Positions 8,252 through 16,184 of a stretch of DNA of 64,000 nt are shown piece after piece. A program made the translations under genes and the position numbers. The notes beneath the pieces were generated by a model that saw nothing but the letters and a program-made list of their open reading frames with translations, was not told the origin of the DNA and ran no database searches. The stretch is from CATQGW01 sp965242565 (GTDB lineage Bacteria > Chloroflexota > Dehalococcoidia > Bin125). Positions within the stretch are counted from its first letter, which is position 1; every line of letters begins with the position of its first letter. The stretch covers positions 1,116,001-1,180,000 of the forward strand of contig OZ251457.1 in assembly GCA_965242565.1 (NCBI GenBank). Direction: 5' to 3'.

Positions 8252-9814
8252 TCAGCGGGAGGTGTCGATCAGCTGGCCGAGCAGTTGGACGACGTCGGCG
8301 GGCTCGTAGAGCCGGGGCTCGATCAGCAGCTGTGGGCTGCCGAACCACTCGGCGGGCCTGATCTGCAGTTGGTCGGCGAGCAGCATTGAGGCGACGGAGA
8401 GGTAGGCCTGCAGGATCGGCATGTCCCAGATGACGAACATGATCTCGCCCCGCAGCGCCTGCTCGTAGACGGAACCGCTAAAGCCCACAGTTGCGAGTTG
8501 GGCGTCGGACTGCGCCAGGCGGATGGCCTGGGTTGCGCCGAACGCCGCGTCGGAGCTGAGCGTGAAGACGGCGCCGACGCCCCCTTCACCGAGCCGCTGC
8601 GCGAGGAGCTGCACCGCACCTGCCCGGCTTTCAGCCTCATAGGCCGGGAAGACCTCGACCGAGCCGCCCTGGTAGGCGGCTTCCAGGCCTTCGCAGCGCT
8701 CGTTGAGTCCGATGTTGCCGGATTCGTGGATGACGCAGAGGACATCGCCGCTCACCTCGTGGCGGTTGAAGGCGTCACCGGCCTTTTCGCCGATCGCCTG
8801 TTCATCCACGGCGATATGGACGGCCGATCCCAGGTCGGGGGCGGCATTGGCGCCGGAGTTGAAGGAGACGACGCGGACGCCGGCGGCCTGGGCTTCGGTC
8901 AGCGCTTCGCGGACGCCTTCGGGGTCGCCGAGCGTGGTGGTCAAGGCGGTCGCACCGTTGGCGACGCACTCGCGAATCGCGGCGCTGTGCTCCTCTGCAT
9001 TAGCGATCTGGTAGTTCCGGAGCCCGATACCGTTGTGCAGCGCGGCGACCGAGGCGCTCGAGTTGACGAAGCCCCAGAAGAAGCCGGGCGAGCCATGGGT
9101 GAGGAAGCAGTAGTCGGCCTCGCGGTTGGGCAGCAGCCGCGGCAGGAGCGAGCCGTGAATGGTGAGCGGGATCCGCTCGCCGAGGTCGGTCACTACCCTG
9201 TTGCCGACCACCCCGCCGGCGAAGTTGGTCACGGCAATGCCGACCAGCGAGTCTGCGCTGCTCACGGCGGCGCGGAGGTCGCGCTCGACTGCGTCGGGAT
9301 CAGTGCCTGAGACTCGCATGACCGCGCCATCGTAGGCGGCTTCGAGGTGATTGCAGTAGCGCTCGAGTCCTTCGCGGTGTGGATCGAGATTGAGGCAGAT
9401 CACCGCTCCGCCGCCCGCGGCGTTGAGCCGGCCGGCCACGAACTGCGCGTGGTTGGCCCAAGCCTGCTGCTGTTCGTGACGCAGGAGTTCGGCGCCGTCG
9501 TCGACGTTGAGATCGATTGGGGAGCTCGCCAGGCGGCGGCCCGGCTCCAGATCAGCTGGAATCAGGCGGCGGGTAGGCGAATAGATGCGGCCCCAAGTAC
9601 CGTCGACTCGCTGCTGCTGCACGGAGACGGCGATGCGGCCGTCTTCGCGCTGTTCGGCCAGGACGCGGACCTGGGAGCTGCCGGCCTGCTCGTGGTCCGC
9701 CGCGCGGCTCAGGCCGACGGCGAGCGTGCCGAGCAGGGCGCCGGCAAGCGTGCCGAGCAGGACGAAGGCGAAGAGGGTGAGCGTTTTCCAGTTCAAGGTG
9801 ACAGTCGGCGACAT
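8252..9814 (-). CDS. Type-1 periplasmic-binding protein-like, copy 4 of 4 (mosaic)
   Basis: 520 aa from ATG 9814, aligned with the other starts and preceded by GAAAGGAA. The N-terminal anchor has a small extra LLGTLAG insertion. Residues about 100-140 (LLRHEQQQ, FVAGRLNAAGGG) match copy 2. Residues about 150-255 (RVSGTDPDAVERDLRAA, TNFAGGVVGNRVVTD) match copy 1. From about residue 270 to the end (TTTLGDPEGVR, VDEQAIGEKAG, LLGQLIDTSR) the protein matches copy 3. This three-way patchwork indicates recombination among the paralogues. Role and ligand are as uncertain as for the others. Confidence 0.8.
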   Translation of the reverse strand: MSPTVTLNWKTLTLFAFVLLGTLAGALLGTLAVGLSRAADHEQAGSSQVRVLAEQREDGRIAVSVQQQRVDGTWGRIYSPTRRLIPADLEPGRRLASSPIDLNVDDGAELLRHEQQQAWANHAQFVAGRLNAAGGGAVICLNLDPHREGLERYCNHLEAAYDGAVMRVSGTDPDAVERDLRAAVSSADSLVGIAVTNFAGGVVGNRVVTDLGERIPLTIHGSLLPRLLPNREADYCFLTHGSPGFFWGFVNSSASVAALHNGIGLRNYQIANAEEHSAAIRECVANGATALTTTLGDPEGVREALTEAQAAGVRVVSFNSGANAAPDLGSAVHIAVDEQAIGEKAGDAFNRHEVSGDVLCVIHESGNIGLNERCEGLEAAYQGGSVEVFPAYEAESRAGAVQLLAQRLGEGGVGAVFTLSSDAAFGATQAIRLAQSDAQLATVGFSGSVYEQALRGEIMFVIWDMPILQAYLSVASMLLADQLQIRPAEWFGSPQLLIEPRLYEPADVVQLLGQLIDTSR

Positions 9815-9836
9815 CGAGGGATTCCTTTCGGTGCGG

Positions 9837-9857
9837 CAGCCGCGTATCAGTCGGCTG
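9837..9857 (-). promoter_or_regulatory. Leader palindrome CAGCCG-N9-CGGCTG (copy 4)
   Basis: Perfect arms with spacer CGTATCAGT, just upstream of the ribosome site. The flanking leader is nearly identical to that of copy 2. Confidence 0.45.
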
Positions 9858-10044
9858 GCAGAATGCGGCTGGCGCACAGGCTACAAGGCGATTAACAGGT
9901 GGGCTAGCGGGGCGATGAGCAGGGCGCGTCGCTGTTCGGGCGGCCGGTAGAGGCGCTGTTCGGGTTTTCTTTGATGAGGTGGCGATCTTGGAGGTTTCGC
10001 CTGGCGCCCTATCTGGTCGGGGCGGATTTTGGGGGTGGAATCGT

Positions 10045-10110
10045 GTTCGGGTTTGTTCGGTTCCGTTCGATTTTGTTCGGGTTTGTTCGGTGGTGTTCGG
10101 CTGTGTTCGG
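10045..10110. promoter_or_regulatory. GTTCGG array, seven repeats with exact 10-bp period (copy 4)
   Basis: GTTCGG or GTTCGA begins at 10045, 10055, 10065, 10075, 10085, 10095 and 10105, without a single register slip. It lies 230-300 bp upstream of copy 4 and is the longest of the four arrays. Between the array and the SDR start at 10353 nothing else is recognised. Confidence 0.6.
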
Positions 10111-10352
10111 GGGGTTTTCGTTGGGGTAGGTTCGGCGATGTTCGTTGCGCGGGGGATGCGGCGGCACTGGGTGGGCGGAGCGGTTGTGATACTCATGTTC
10201 TGATGATGCGGCGGTTGGGGAGGGTTGTCAAGTTGGGGGGCGGCGCGGCGATGCGCACGGCGCATGGCTGAGCGCGTATCCTGTGCGGCGAGCGCGCCGT
10301 CGGGGCGCGACCAAGGCGCGACTGGGGCGTGACCGAGGAAGGACGGGCGACG

Positions 10353-11174
10353 ATGGCCGAGCAGCTGGCGGGCAAGCAGTTGGAGGGCAAGGCGGCGGTG
10401 ATCACCGGAGGGGCGAGCGGGATTGGGGCGGCGTGCGCGATTCGCTTCGCGGAAGAGGGGGCGGATGTGCTGCTGGCGGATCTGCTGCCGGATCGGGCGG
10501 CGGAGACGGTGGCGGCCGTGGAGGCGCTGGGGCGGCGCGCGGTGGTGATGGGGTGCGACACGTCGGCGGAGGCGGACAACGAGGCGATCGCGGATCGGGC
10601 GGTAGAGGAGTTCGGGCGGCTCGATGTGGTGGTGGCGGCGGCCGGCGTCTCGAACGCGGAGTACGTGAGCGGGGAGACGCAGGATGTGGGAGAGGATCGC
10701 ACGGCATCGTACATCGCGAATCAGGAGATCGAGCACTGGGAGAAGGTGATGGCGGTCAATCTGACCGGGGTGATGCTGACGGATCGGGCGTGTGCGCGGC
10801 GGATGATCGAGTTGGGCAACGGCGGGGCGATCATCAACATCGCCTCAATCATGGCCAAGTTCCCGATGGCGGGAGCGGCGAACTACTGCGTGTCGAAGGC
10901 GGGCGTGTGGATGCTGACGAAGGTGCTGGCGCAGGAGTTGGTGCAGGACAGCATCCGGGTGAACGCGATCGGGCCGGGCTTCATCGAGACGCCGATGACG
11001 GCGGCGATTTCGGGCGACGAATCGCTCAATCAGTGGGTGCTGTCGCTGACGCCGATGCGTCGTTTCGGGCAGCCGCGGGAGATCGCGAACACGGCGCTGT
11101 GGCTCGCCGGCTCCGAGTCGTCTTATGTAACGGGCGAGATCATCCACCCCGACGGCGGCTGGTTTACGGAGTGA
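10353..11174 (+). CDS. SDR-family oxidoreductase
   Basis: 273 aa from ATG 10353, chosen over the in-frame GTG at 10329 because GAGGAAGGA lies about 9 nt upstream. This is a classical short-chain dehydrogenase: TGGASGIG cofactor loop at 18-25 and catalytic Ser165, Tyr178 and Lys182 (NYCVSK). It should be a cytoplasmic NAD(P)-dependent alcohol or ketone oxidoreductase with unknown substrate. It has an unusual insertion (VSGETQDVGEDRTAS) after the NAG-equivalent AAAG. It heads an operon with the M20 amidohydrolase, whose start lies just past its stop, and the VOC protein. Confidence 0.9.
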   Translation: MAEQLAGKQLEGKAAVITGGASGIGAACAIRFAEEGADVLLADLLPDRAAETVAAVEALGRRAVVMGCDTSAEADNEAIADRAVEEFGRLDVVVAAAGVSNAEYVSGETQDVGEDRTASYIANQEIEHWEKVMAVNLTGVMLTDRACARRMIELGNGGAIINIASIMAKFPMAGAANYCVSKAGVWMLTKVLAQELVQDSIRVNAIGPGFIETPMTAAISGDESLNQWVLSLTPMRRFGQPREIANTALWLAGSESSYVTGEIIHPDGGWFTE

Positions 11175-11179
11175 GCGCG

Positions 11180-12289
11180 ATGCAGGCGGCAAGCGGCGAG
11201 GCGGCGGCGATTGGCGCGATTGACGAGGCGTCGGGCGCGCTGCGCGCGCTAAGCCTCGACATTCACGCGCACCCCGAGGAGAACTACGAGGAGCGGCATG
11301 CGCACGCGGCGCTGACCGAGTTCTTCGAGGGGCGCGGCTTCGCGGTGGAACGCTCAGCCTACGGGATCGAGACAGCATTCCAAGCGGAGCGCGGCAACGG
11401 CGGCGGTCCGTGCATCGGGATTCTCTGCGAATACGACGCGCTGCCGGAGATCGGCCATGCCTGCGGGCACAACCTGATCGCGATTGCCGGCGCGGCGGCG
11501 GGGGTTGGAGTAGCGGCGGCGCTAGAGACAGCGGGCATTGAGGGGCAGGTGCGGGTGCTCGGCTCGCCAGCGGAAGAGGGCGGCGGGGGGAAGATTCGGC
11601 TGATTCAGCAGGGGGCGTTCGAGGGTGTGGGCGCGGCGATGATGGTGCATCCTGGGATGTCGGACATGCTGCGTCCGCCGGTGCTGGCGATCGACACCTG
11701 CACGGTGGAGTTCACCGGGCGCAACGCGCACGCGGCAGCTGCGCCGTGGGAGGGTCGCAATGCGCTGGACGCGCTGGTGCTGGCGTACCAGGCGATTGGG
11801 CTGCTGCGCCAGCAGTCGCGCCCGGAGGTGCGCATCCACGGGGTGATCCAGCACGGCGGAGAGAAGCCGAACATCATCCCGGATCGGGTCGCGGCGGAGT
11901 TTTATGTCAGGGCGCCGCGCGAGGGTCTGCTGGATGAGATGTGCGAGCGGGTGGCAGCCTGTTTCCGCGGGGCGGCGGAGGCGACGGAAACGGCGATGAC
12001 GCTGTCGTGGAACGGACCGCGCTACAGCGATCTGGCGTCGAACGCGGCGCTAGCGGAGGTGTTCGGGCGGCGCTGGGCGGAGTACGAGGGGGTGCGGGCG
12101 TTGGACCTGGACGGTCCGCCGCGCGGGGGCTTCGGCAGCACGGATATGGGCGATGTCTCGCATGTCGTGCCGAGTCTGCATCCGATCTACGCGATTGAAG
12201 CGGAGGCGGGCAATCACACGCCGCAGTTCACGGCGGCAGCAGCGACGGAGCAGGCGCATGAGGCGACGCTGAGGCGGCGCGGGCGATGA
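11180..12289 (+). CDS. M20-family amidohydrolase (PM20D2/AbgB-like), 3' end frameshifted
   Basis: 369 aa from ATG 11180 with GGAG 8 nt upstream; a GTG at 11171 overlapping the SDR stop is an alternative. It carries the M20D signature GILCEYDALPEIGHACGHN, a conserved SPAEEGGGGK and HGGEKPNIIPD, and would be a metal-dependent amidase or peptidase in the cytoplasm. The C-terminus ends abruptly at LRRRGR. In the next frame the sequence continues as EAARAMTLTALEWL and on to HGR with a stop at 12370-12372. That matches the normal end of this family, so one base appears to be missing near 12270. Confidence 0.85.
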   Translation: MQAASGEAAAIGAIDEASGALRALSLDIHAHPEENYEERHAHAALTEFFEGRGFAVERSAYGIETAFQAERGNGGGPCIGILCEYDALPEIGHACGHNLIAIAGAAAGVGVAAALETAGIEGQVRVLGSPAEEGGGGKIRLIQQGAFEGVGAAMMVHPGMSDMLRPPVLAIDTCTVEFTGRNAHAAAAPWEGRNALDALVLAYQAIGLLRQQSRPEVRIHGVIQHGGEKPNIIPDRVAAEFYVRAPREGLLDEMCERVAACFRGAAEATETAMTLSWNGPRYSDLASNAALAEVFGRRWAEYEGVRALDLDGPPRGGFGSTDMGDVSHVVPSLHPIYAIEAEAGNHTPQFTAAAATEQAHEATLRRRGR

Positions 12290-12372
12290 CGCTCACGGCG
12301 CTGGAGTGGTTGACCGACGCGGAGCTACGAGATCGGACGCAGGCGGCCTTTGAGGCCGCGCACGGGAGGTAA
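12286..12372 (+). pseudogene. Displaced C-terminal 28 codons of the M20 amidohydrolase
   Basis: The open stretch reads MTLTALEWLTDAELRDRTQA and ends HGR. It overlaps the M20 stop as ATGA. Its composition is that of the final helix of M20 amidohydrolases, so it is most simply the lost tail of the preceding gene rather than a new small gene. Confidence 0.6.
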
Positions 12373-12376
12373 GGCC

Positions 12377-13000
12377 ATGCTGGATCACATCGTGTTGGCG
12401 GCGCAGGACGTACAGGCGGCGGTGGAGGAGATCGCGGCGGCGACCGGGGTGCGCGCCGAACTGGGCGGGCGTTTCGAGGGGCGCGGCGTCTACAACCACC
12501 TGCTCGCGCTGCAGGACGGGGCGTACCTGGAGATCATCGGGCCCGATCCACAACAGGCCGGCCACGAGGGCGCGCTGCCGTTCGGGATGCATCTGACGGA
12601 AGAGACGAAGGTGGCGCACTGGTGCGCGAAGGCGGGTGCGGAGATCGAGCAGCGGGTCGCGTCGGCGCGAGAGGCGGGCTACGACCTCGGGGCGGTGCAG
12701 CCGCTGGGGCGGGTGCTGGCGGACGGGACGCGGCTCGACTGGCGGTTGAGCATCGGCGGCTGGCCGCCGCTGATGGGCGGGCTGGTGCCGTTTCTGATCG
12801 ACTGGGGCGATGCGCTGCACCCGAGCGAGACGGCCGTCAAGGGCTGCACGCTGGTTGATTTCCACGCGGAGCACCCGGATCCGGAGTCGGTGCAGGCGGG
12901 GCTGGCGGCCGTGGGTGTGGAGCTGCGGGTGGAGCAGGGCGATGAGGCGGCGTTGTTTGCGACGCTGGAAGGTCCCGGCGGGCGGATCACGCTGACCTGA
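12377..13000 (+). CDS. VOC (glyoxalase-like) superfamily protein
   Basis: 207 aa. The start ATG 12377 has GGGAGG 7 nt upstream. It opens with LDHIVLAAQDVQAAVEEI, the first beta-alpha unit of the vicinal-oxygen-chelate fold, and ends with a second unit (VDFHAEHPDPESVQAGLAAV). The length and the long central region resemble Glyoxalase_3-type proteins. It could be a metal-dependent lyase, isomerase or dioxygenase of unknown substrate. It is the last gene of the SDR-M20 operon. Confidence 0.8.
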   Translation: MLDHIVLAAQDVQAAVEEIAAATGVRAELGGRFEGRGVYNHLLALQDGAYLEIIGPDPQQAGHEGALPFGMHLTEETKVAHWCAKAGAEIEQRVASAREAGYDLGAVQPLGRVLADGTRLDWRLSIGGWPPLMGGLVPFLIDWGDALHPSETAVKGCTLVDFHAEHPDPESVQAGLAAVGVELRVEQGDEAALFATLEGPGGRITLT

Positions 13001-13028
13001 GCGCGCTACGCTGGCGGCGGAGCCGACG

Positions 13029-14204
13029 ATGTTCATCACGCGCCTCAAGCTGCACAACTGGCGGAACTTCCGCGACATCGACATCGAGCTCCAGCGGCGC
13101 GTGTTCATCGTGGGCGCCAATGCCACCGGCAAATCCAACCTGCTGTACGCGCTGCTCTTCCTGAGCGATGTCGCGAGGGATGATGGTTCGCGTCGAGCTG
13201 GCCGTGGCCATCGCTCATCACTGTCTCGTGTGTTTCTCCCGCGCATCCGATCGCTCACTGCGCCACCAGGCGACGATTACGTTTCGATTCGAGTCGACAT
13301 CGCTGATGAGCCTGGCGCGCCTCCTACTTGGTCCTACGATCTGGCGCTGCGCGAAGGCGATCAGGAGTTGGATCCACGACTCCCCCAAAGCACAACGGTG
13401 GTCGAGCGTGAGCGCGTGATCAGCGCCGGGAGAGTTGTGCTCGATCGTCCCGACCGAGACGACCACCGCGATCCACAAAGACTCACACAAACAGCGGTCG
13501 GGCAGGCTCGCATCAACAGCGAGTTTCGCCCACTCGCGGATTTCTTGGCGTCCATCGGCCACTGCGATCCGTCGCCGCACTTGTTCCGGATGACCTCCGG
13601 GCCTTTGCCCGGCGAGATCCCAATGCGGGGTTTCTCCGACCTCGTGATGGCGGCACCCCGCGACATTCGCGATCAACGTCTGCGTCGAATCACCAAAGCG
13701 TTGCGGACGATCGTCCCTCACTTCGCTGACCTACAAATCGGCATTGAGGAGCCTCTCGGGACGCCGTACCTTAAGGCACGGTTCGATCACTGGCGAGATC
13801 CAGACGCTTGGCAGATCGTCGATGATCTGTCCGACGGCACGTTGCGGTTGATTGAGCTGCTGTGGGCGGTGCAGGAGGACCAAAAAGGACCTCTTCTCGT
13901 TGAGGAGCCTGAAATCTCGCTCCACGATGGCGCAGTGCGAGCGCTTGCGGGTGCGTTCGCTGAAGTCGCCGTATACCGTCGGCGACAGGTGTTCGTCACG
14001 ACTCAGGCGCCAACCTTGCTGAGCGACGATTCGATCTCGCTCAAGGAGATCGCGCTGCTTCAGTACACAAACGATGGTACCTCAGTTTCGTTCGCCTCGG
14101 ACGACGAGCAGTTGTGCGCCCTGATTGGCGCTGGACACCCGCGTGGCGAAGCCGTGATCCCTTGGGTCGGACCGAAATCGCCTCGCCTTCCCTTAAGCCG
14201 GTGA
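13029..14204 (+). CDS. AAA/ABC-type ATPase, OLD/RecF-like (defence-module candidate)
   Basis: 391 aa. It begins with ITRLKLHNWRNFRDIDIEL and the Walker A GANATGKSNLL (about residues 29-39). Late motifs are LSDGTLRLIELLWAV (signature-like), LLVEEPEISLH (Walker B) and FVTTQAPTLLSD (H-loop region). This is the single-chain AAA_21/OLD-type ATPase family found in many phage-defence operons. The gene overlaps the TOPRIM-like gene by GTGA, giving translational coupling. Codon usage is visibly less GC-biased than that of the flanking genes, suggesting transfer. Confidence 0.85.
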   Translation: MFITRLKLHNWRNFRDIDIELQRRVFIVGANATGKSNLLYALLFLSDVARDDGSRRAGRGHRSSLSRVFLPRIRSLTAPPGDDYVSIRVDIADEPGAPPTWSYDLALREGDQELDPRLPQSTTVVERERVISAGRVVLDRPDRDDHRDPQRLTQTAVGQARINSEFRPLADFLASIGHCDPSPHLFRMTSGPLPGEIPMRGFSDLVMAAPRDIRDQRLRRITKALRTIVPHFADLQIGIEEPLGTPYLKARFDHWRDPDAWQIVDDLSDGTLRLIELLWAVQEDQKGPLLVEEPEISLHDGAVRALAGAFAEVAVYRRRQVFVTTQAPTLLSDDSISLKEIALLQYTNDGTSVSFASDDEQLCALIGAGHPRGEAVIPWVGPKSPRLPLSR

Positions 14205-14788
14205 TCTACGTCAATGCGGCGGTCGAAGGCAAACTTGACGACGCAGTTGTGCGGCGACTTGTGGCCGACGCAGGCGCGGAGATCGTCAACGTCTATCGAG
14301 CTGATGGGCGAGCCAACCTCATCAGCCTCCACCGCATCCGCGGTTACGCCGCTGCCGCCCGCTTCCACCGCTGGCTCGTTCTATGCGACCTCGATCAAGA
14401 CGAGTGCGCCCCAAAGCTCGTCGCCAGTGCTGTGCAAAATCCACCGGCCTTGTTCTGCTTTCGAGTAGCCGTCCGCTCGGTTGAGTCTTGGCTGCTGGCC
14501 GATCCCGGCCTCGCTGCGCACATGGAAATCTCGCCGAGGCTGCTGCCCCGCGAACCGGATTCCGAACCTCACCCGAAGCAGACGATGATCAGGCTCGCAC
14601 AACGCTCGCGCAACCGTGATATTCGGCTTGGCGTCGGCGGCGATCGCGGAACGTCGGACGCCCCAAGCCTGTACAACTCGTTCCTTAGCGACTTTGTCGA
14701 GTCGGACTGGGACCCAGAGCGGGCAGCGGGGCGGTCGGATTCGCTGCGGCGGGCGATGGATGCTGTTTCGCGGCTTGCGGGAGGCTAG
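14201..14788 (+). CDS. TOPRIM-like (DUF4276/RloB-type) partner of the ATPase
   Basis: 195 aa from GTG 14201, which overlaps the ATPase stop by 4 bp. It has an N-terminal VEGKLDDAVVRRL (acidic residue after the first strand), a central VLCDLDQDE (acidic pair) and VRSVESWLLAD, the pattern of small TOPRIM-fold proteins of the DUF4276/OLD family. With the ATPase it resembles split OLD, RloAB or PARIS-like two-gene systems. Nuclease activity is inferred from the fold, not proven. Confidence 0.65.
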   Translation: MIYVNAAVEGKLDDAVVRRLVADAGAEIVNVYRADGRANLISLHRIRGYAAAARFHRWLVLCDLDQDECAPKLVASAVQNPPALFCFRVAVRSVESWLLADPGLAAHMEISPRLLPREPDSEPHPKQTMIRLAQRSRNRDIRLGVGGDRGTSDAPSLYNSFLSDFVESDWDPERAAGRSDSLRRAMDAVSRLAGG

Positions 14789-14824
14789 ACTTGCTGGGAC
14801 CCTTCCAGCACGAAAGGATTCGCC

Positions 14825-15193
14825 ATGCCTACGCCTGAGGATGTTGTGACCGCCTTTATGGCGGAGTTCGACGCGGAGCACCCCGATCCGGAGGCTCTGA
14901 TCGCGTATTTCACGGAGGACGCGGTCTACCACAATATGCCGATGGCGCCGGCCGAGGGCATCGAGGCGGTCGCGGAGGCGCTGAAGGGCGTGTCGCAGAT
15001 GATGTCGCGCGGGTGGGAGATTCTGCACCAGGCGGCGAACGGCGATGTGGTGCTCAACGAGCGCGTGGACCGCTTCCTGATGGGCGACAAGGAGGTCGCG
15101 GTGCAGGTCTGCGGGGTATTCGAGCTGCGCGACGGGAAGATTGCGCGCTGGCGCGACTACTTCGACCTGGCCTCGTTCCAGGCACAGATGTAG
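14825..15193 (+). CDS. NTF2-like protein, limonene-epoxide-hydrolase/SnoaL type
   Basis: 122 aa single-domain cone-fold protein. VTAFMAEFDAEHPDPEALIAY is followed by FTEDAVYHNMP, and the end is RDGKIARWRDYFDL. The R-W-R-D-Y-F-D string resembles the Arg-Asp network of limonene-1,2-epoxide hydrolases. It may hydrolyse an epoxide or be a SnoaL-type isomerase. Monocistronic, with AAAGGA before the start. Confidence 0.8.
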   Translation: MPTPEDVVTAFMAEFDAEHPDPEALIAYFTEDAVYHNMPMAPAEGIEAVAEALKGVSQMMSRGWEILHQAANGDVVLNERVDRFLMGDKEVAVQVCGVFELRDGKIARWRDYFDLASFQAQM

Positions 15194-15208
15194 GCGCGCT
15201 GCGCCGGC

Positions 15209-16144
15209 TCAGACCGACACCCTGAACGCCTTGCGCAGGAACTGCGCGATGCGGTCGGCGGCGGCGTCGCCTTCGGGGAAGGCGGCGAGCTGGCCGACGA
15301 AGCCGTGGATCACGCCGTCGTAGCGGACGAGCTCGGCGGGGACGCCGGAGCGTTCGAGGCGGGCGGCGTAGGCTTCGCCCTCGTCGCGCAGCGGATCGTA
15401 TTCGGCGGTGATCACCAGCGCGGGCGGCAGGCCGAGCAGGGTGTCGGCGCGGAGCGGCGAGGCGTAGGGCTCGGCGGCTTCGGCGGGCGAGCGGGTGTAG
15501 CAGCGCCAGAACCAGCGCATGGCGTCTTCGGAGAGGCCGACCGAGCCGTCGCCGTTGAGGCGGTAGGACTCGACGCCGAAGTCGCAGTTGGTCACGGGAT
15601 AGATCAGCGCCTGCGCTCGAATTTCAGGGCTGCCGTGATCGCGGGCCATGAGGGCGGCGACGGCGGCCAGATTGCCGCCGGCGCTGTCGCCGGCGACAGC
15701 GATTCGGGTTGTGTCCGCGCCCCAGTCGGCTCCGTGTTCGGCGAGCCAGAGCGCGGCGGTGTAGGCGTCTTCGGCGGCGGCGGGATACTTGTGCTCGGGC
15801 GCGAGGCGGTAGTCAACGGAGACGACGGCGGCTTCGGCGCGGTTGGCGAGGGCGCGGCAGAGCGGATCGTGGGAGTCGAGGTCGCCCAGCACCCAGCCGC
15901 CGCCGTGGAAGTAGACCAAGGTGGGGAGCTGCACGTCGGGGTTCGGCGCGTAGAAGCGCGCGGGGATGTCGCCGGCGGGACCGGGGATGCCGAAGTCCTC
16001 AACCCGCGCGACCGGCTCCTGCACCTCGGGCTTGACGCGGGCGGAGGCGGAGACGGCGCGGGCCTCCGCGACGGAGAGGGTGTGGAGCGGCGGCGCGTTC
16101 GCGCGCAGCTTGAGCGCGGCCTGCGCCTCTGCGGTCAGCGGCAT
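15209..16144 (-). CDS. HSL-family alpha/beta hydrolase (esterase)
   Basis: 311 aa from ATG 16144; a TTG four codons upstream is possible. HGGGW oxyanion motif, GDSAGG nucleophile elbow, EYDPLRDEG acid and VIHGF histidine, so the full hormone-sensitive-lipase-type triad is present. It is a cytoplasmic carboxylesterase for short-chain esters. It lies head-to-tail with a paralogous esterase (16185-17111), and a third relative lies at 22533. Confidence 0.92.
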   Translation of the reverse strand: MPLTAEAQAALKLRANAPPLHTLSVAEARAVSASARVKPEVQEPVARVEDFGIPGPAGDIPARFYAPNPDVQLPTLVYFHGGGWVLGDLDSHDPLCRALANRAEAAVVSVDYRLAPEHKYPAAAEDAYTAALWLAEHGADWGADTTRIAVAGDSAGGNLAAVAALMARDHGSPEIRAQALIYPVTNCDFGVESYRLNGDGSVGLSEDAMRWFWRCYTRSPAEAAEPYASPLRADTLLGLPPALVITAEYDPLRDEGEAYAARLERSGVPAELVRYDGVIHGFVGQLAAFPEGDAAADRIAQFLRKAFRVSV

Positions 16145-16184
16145 TGCTCGTCCCAATCGCTGCGCATGCGCCCGCGCCCAGTCT

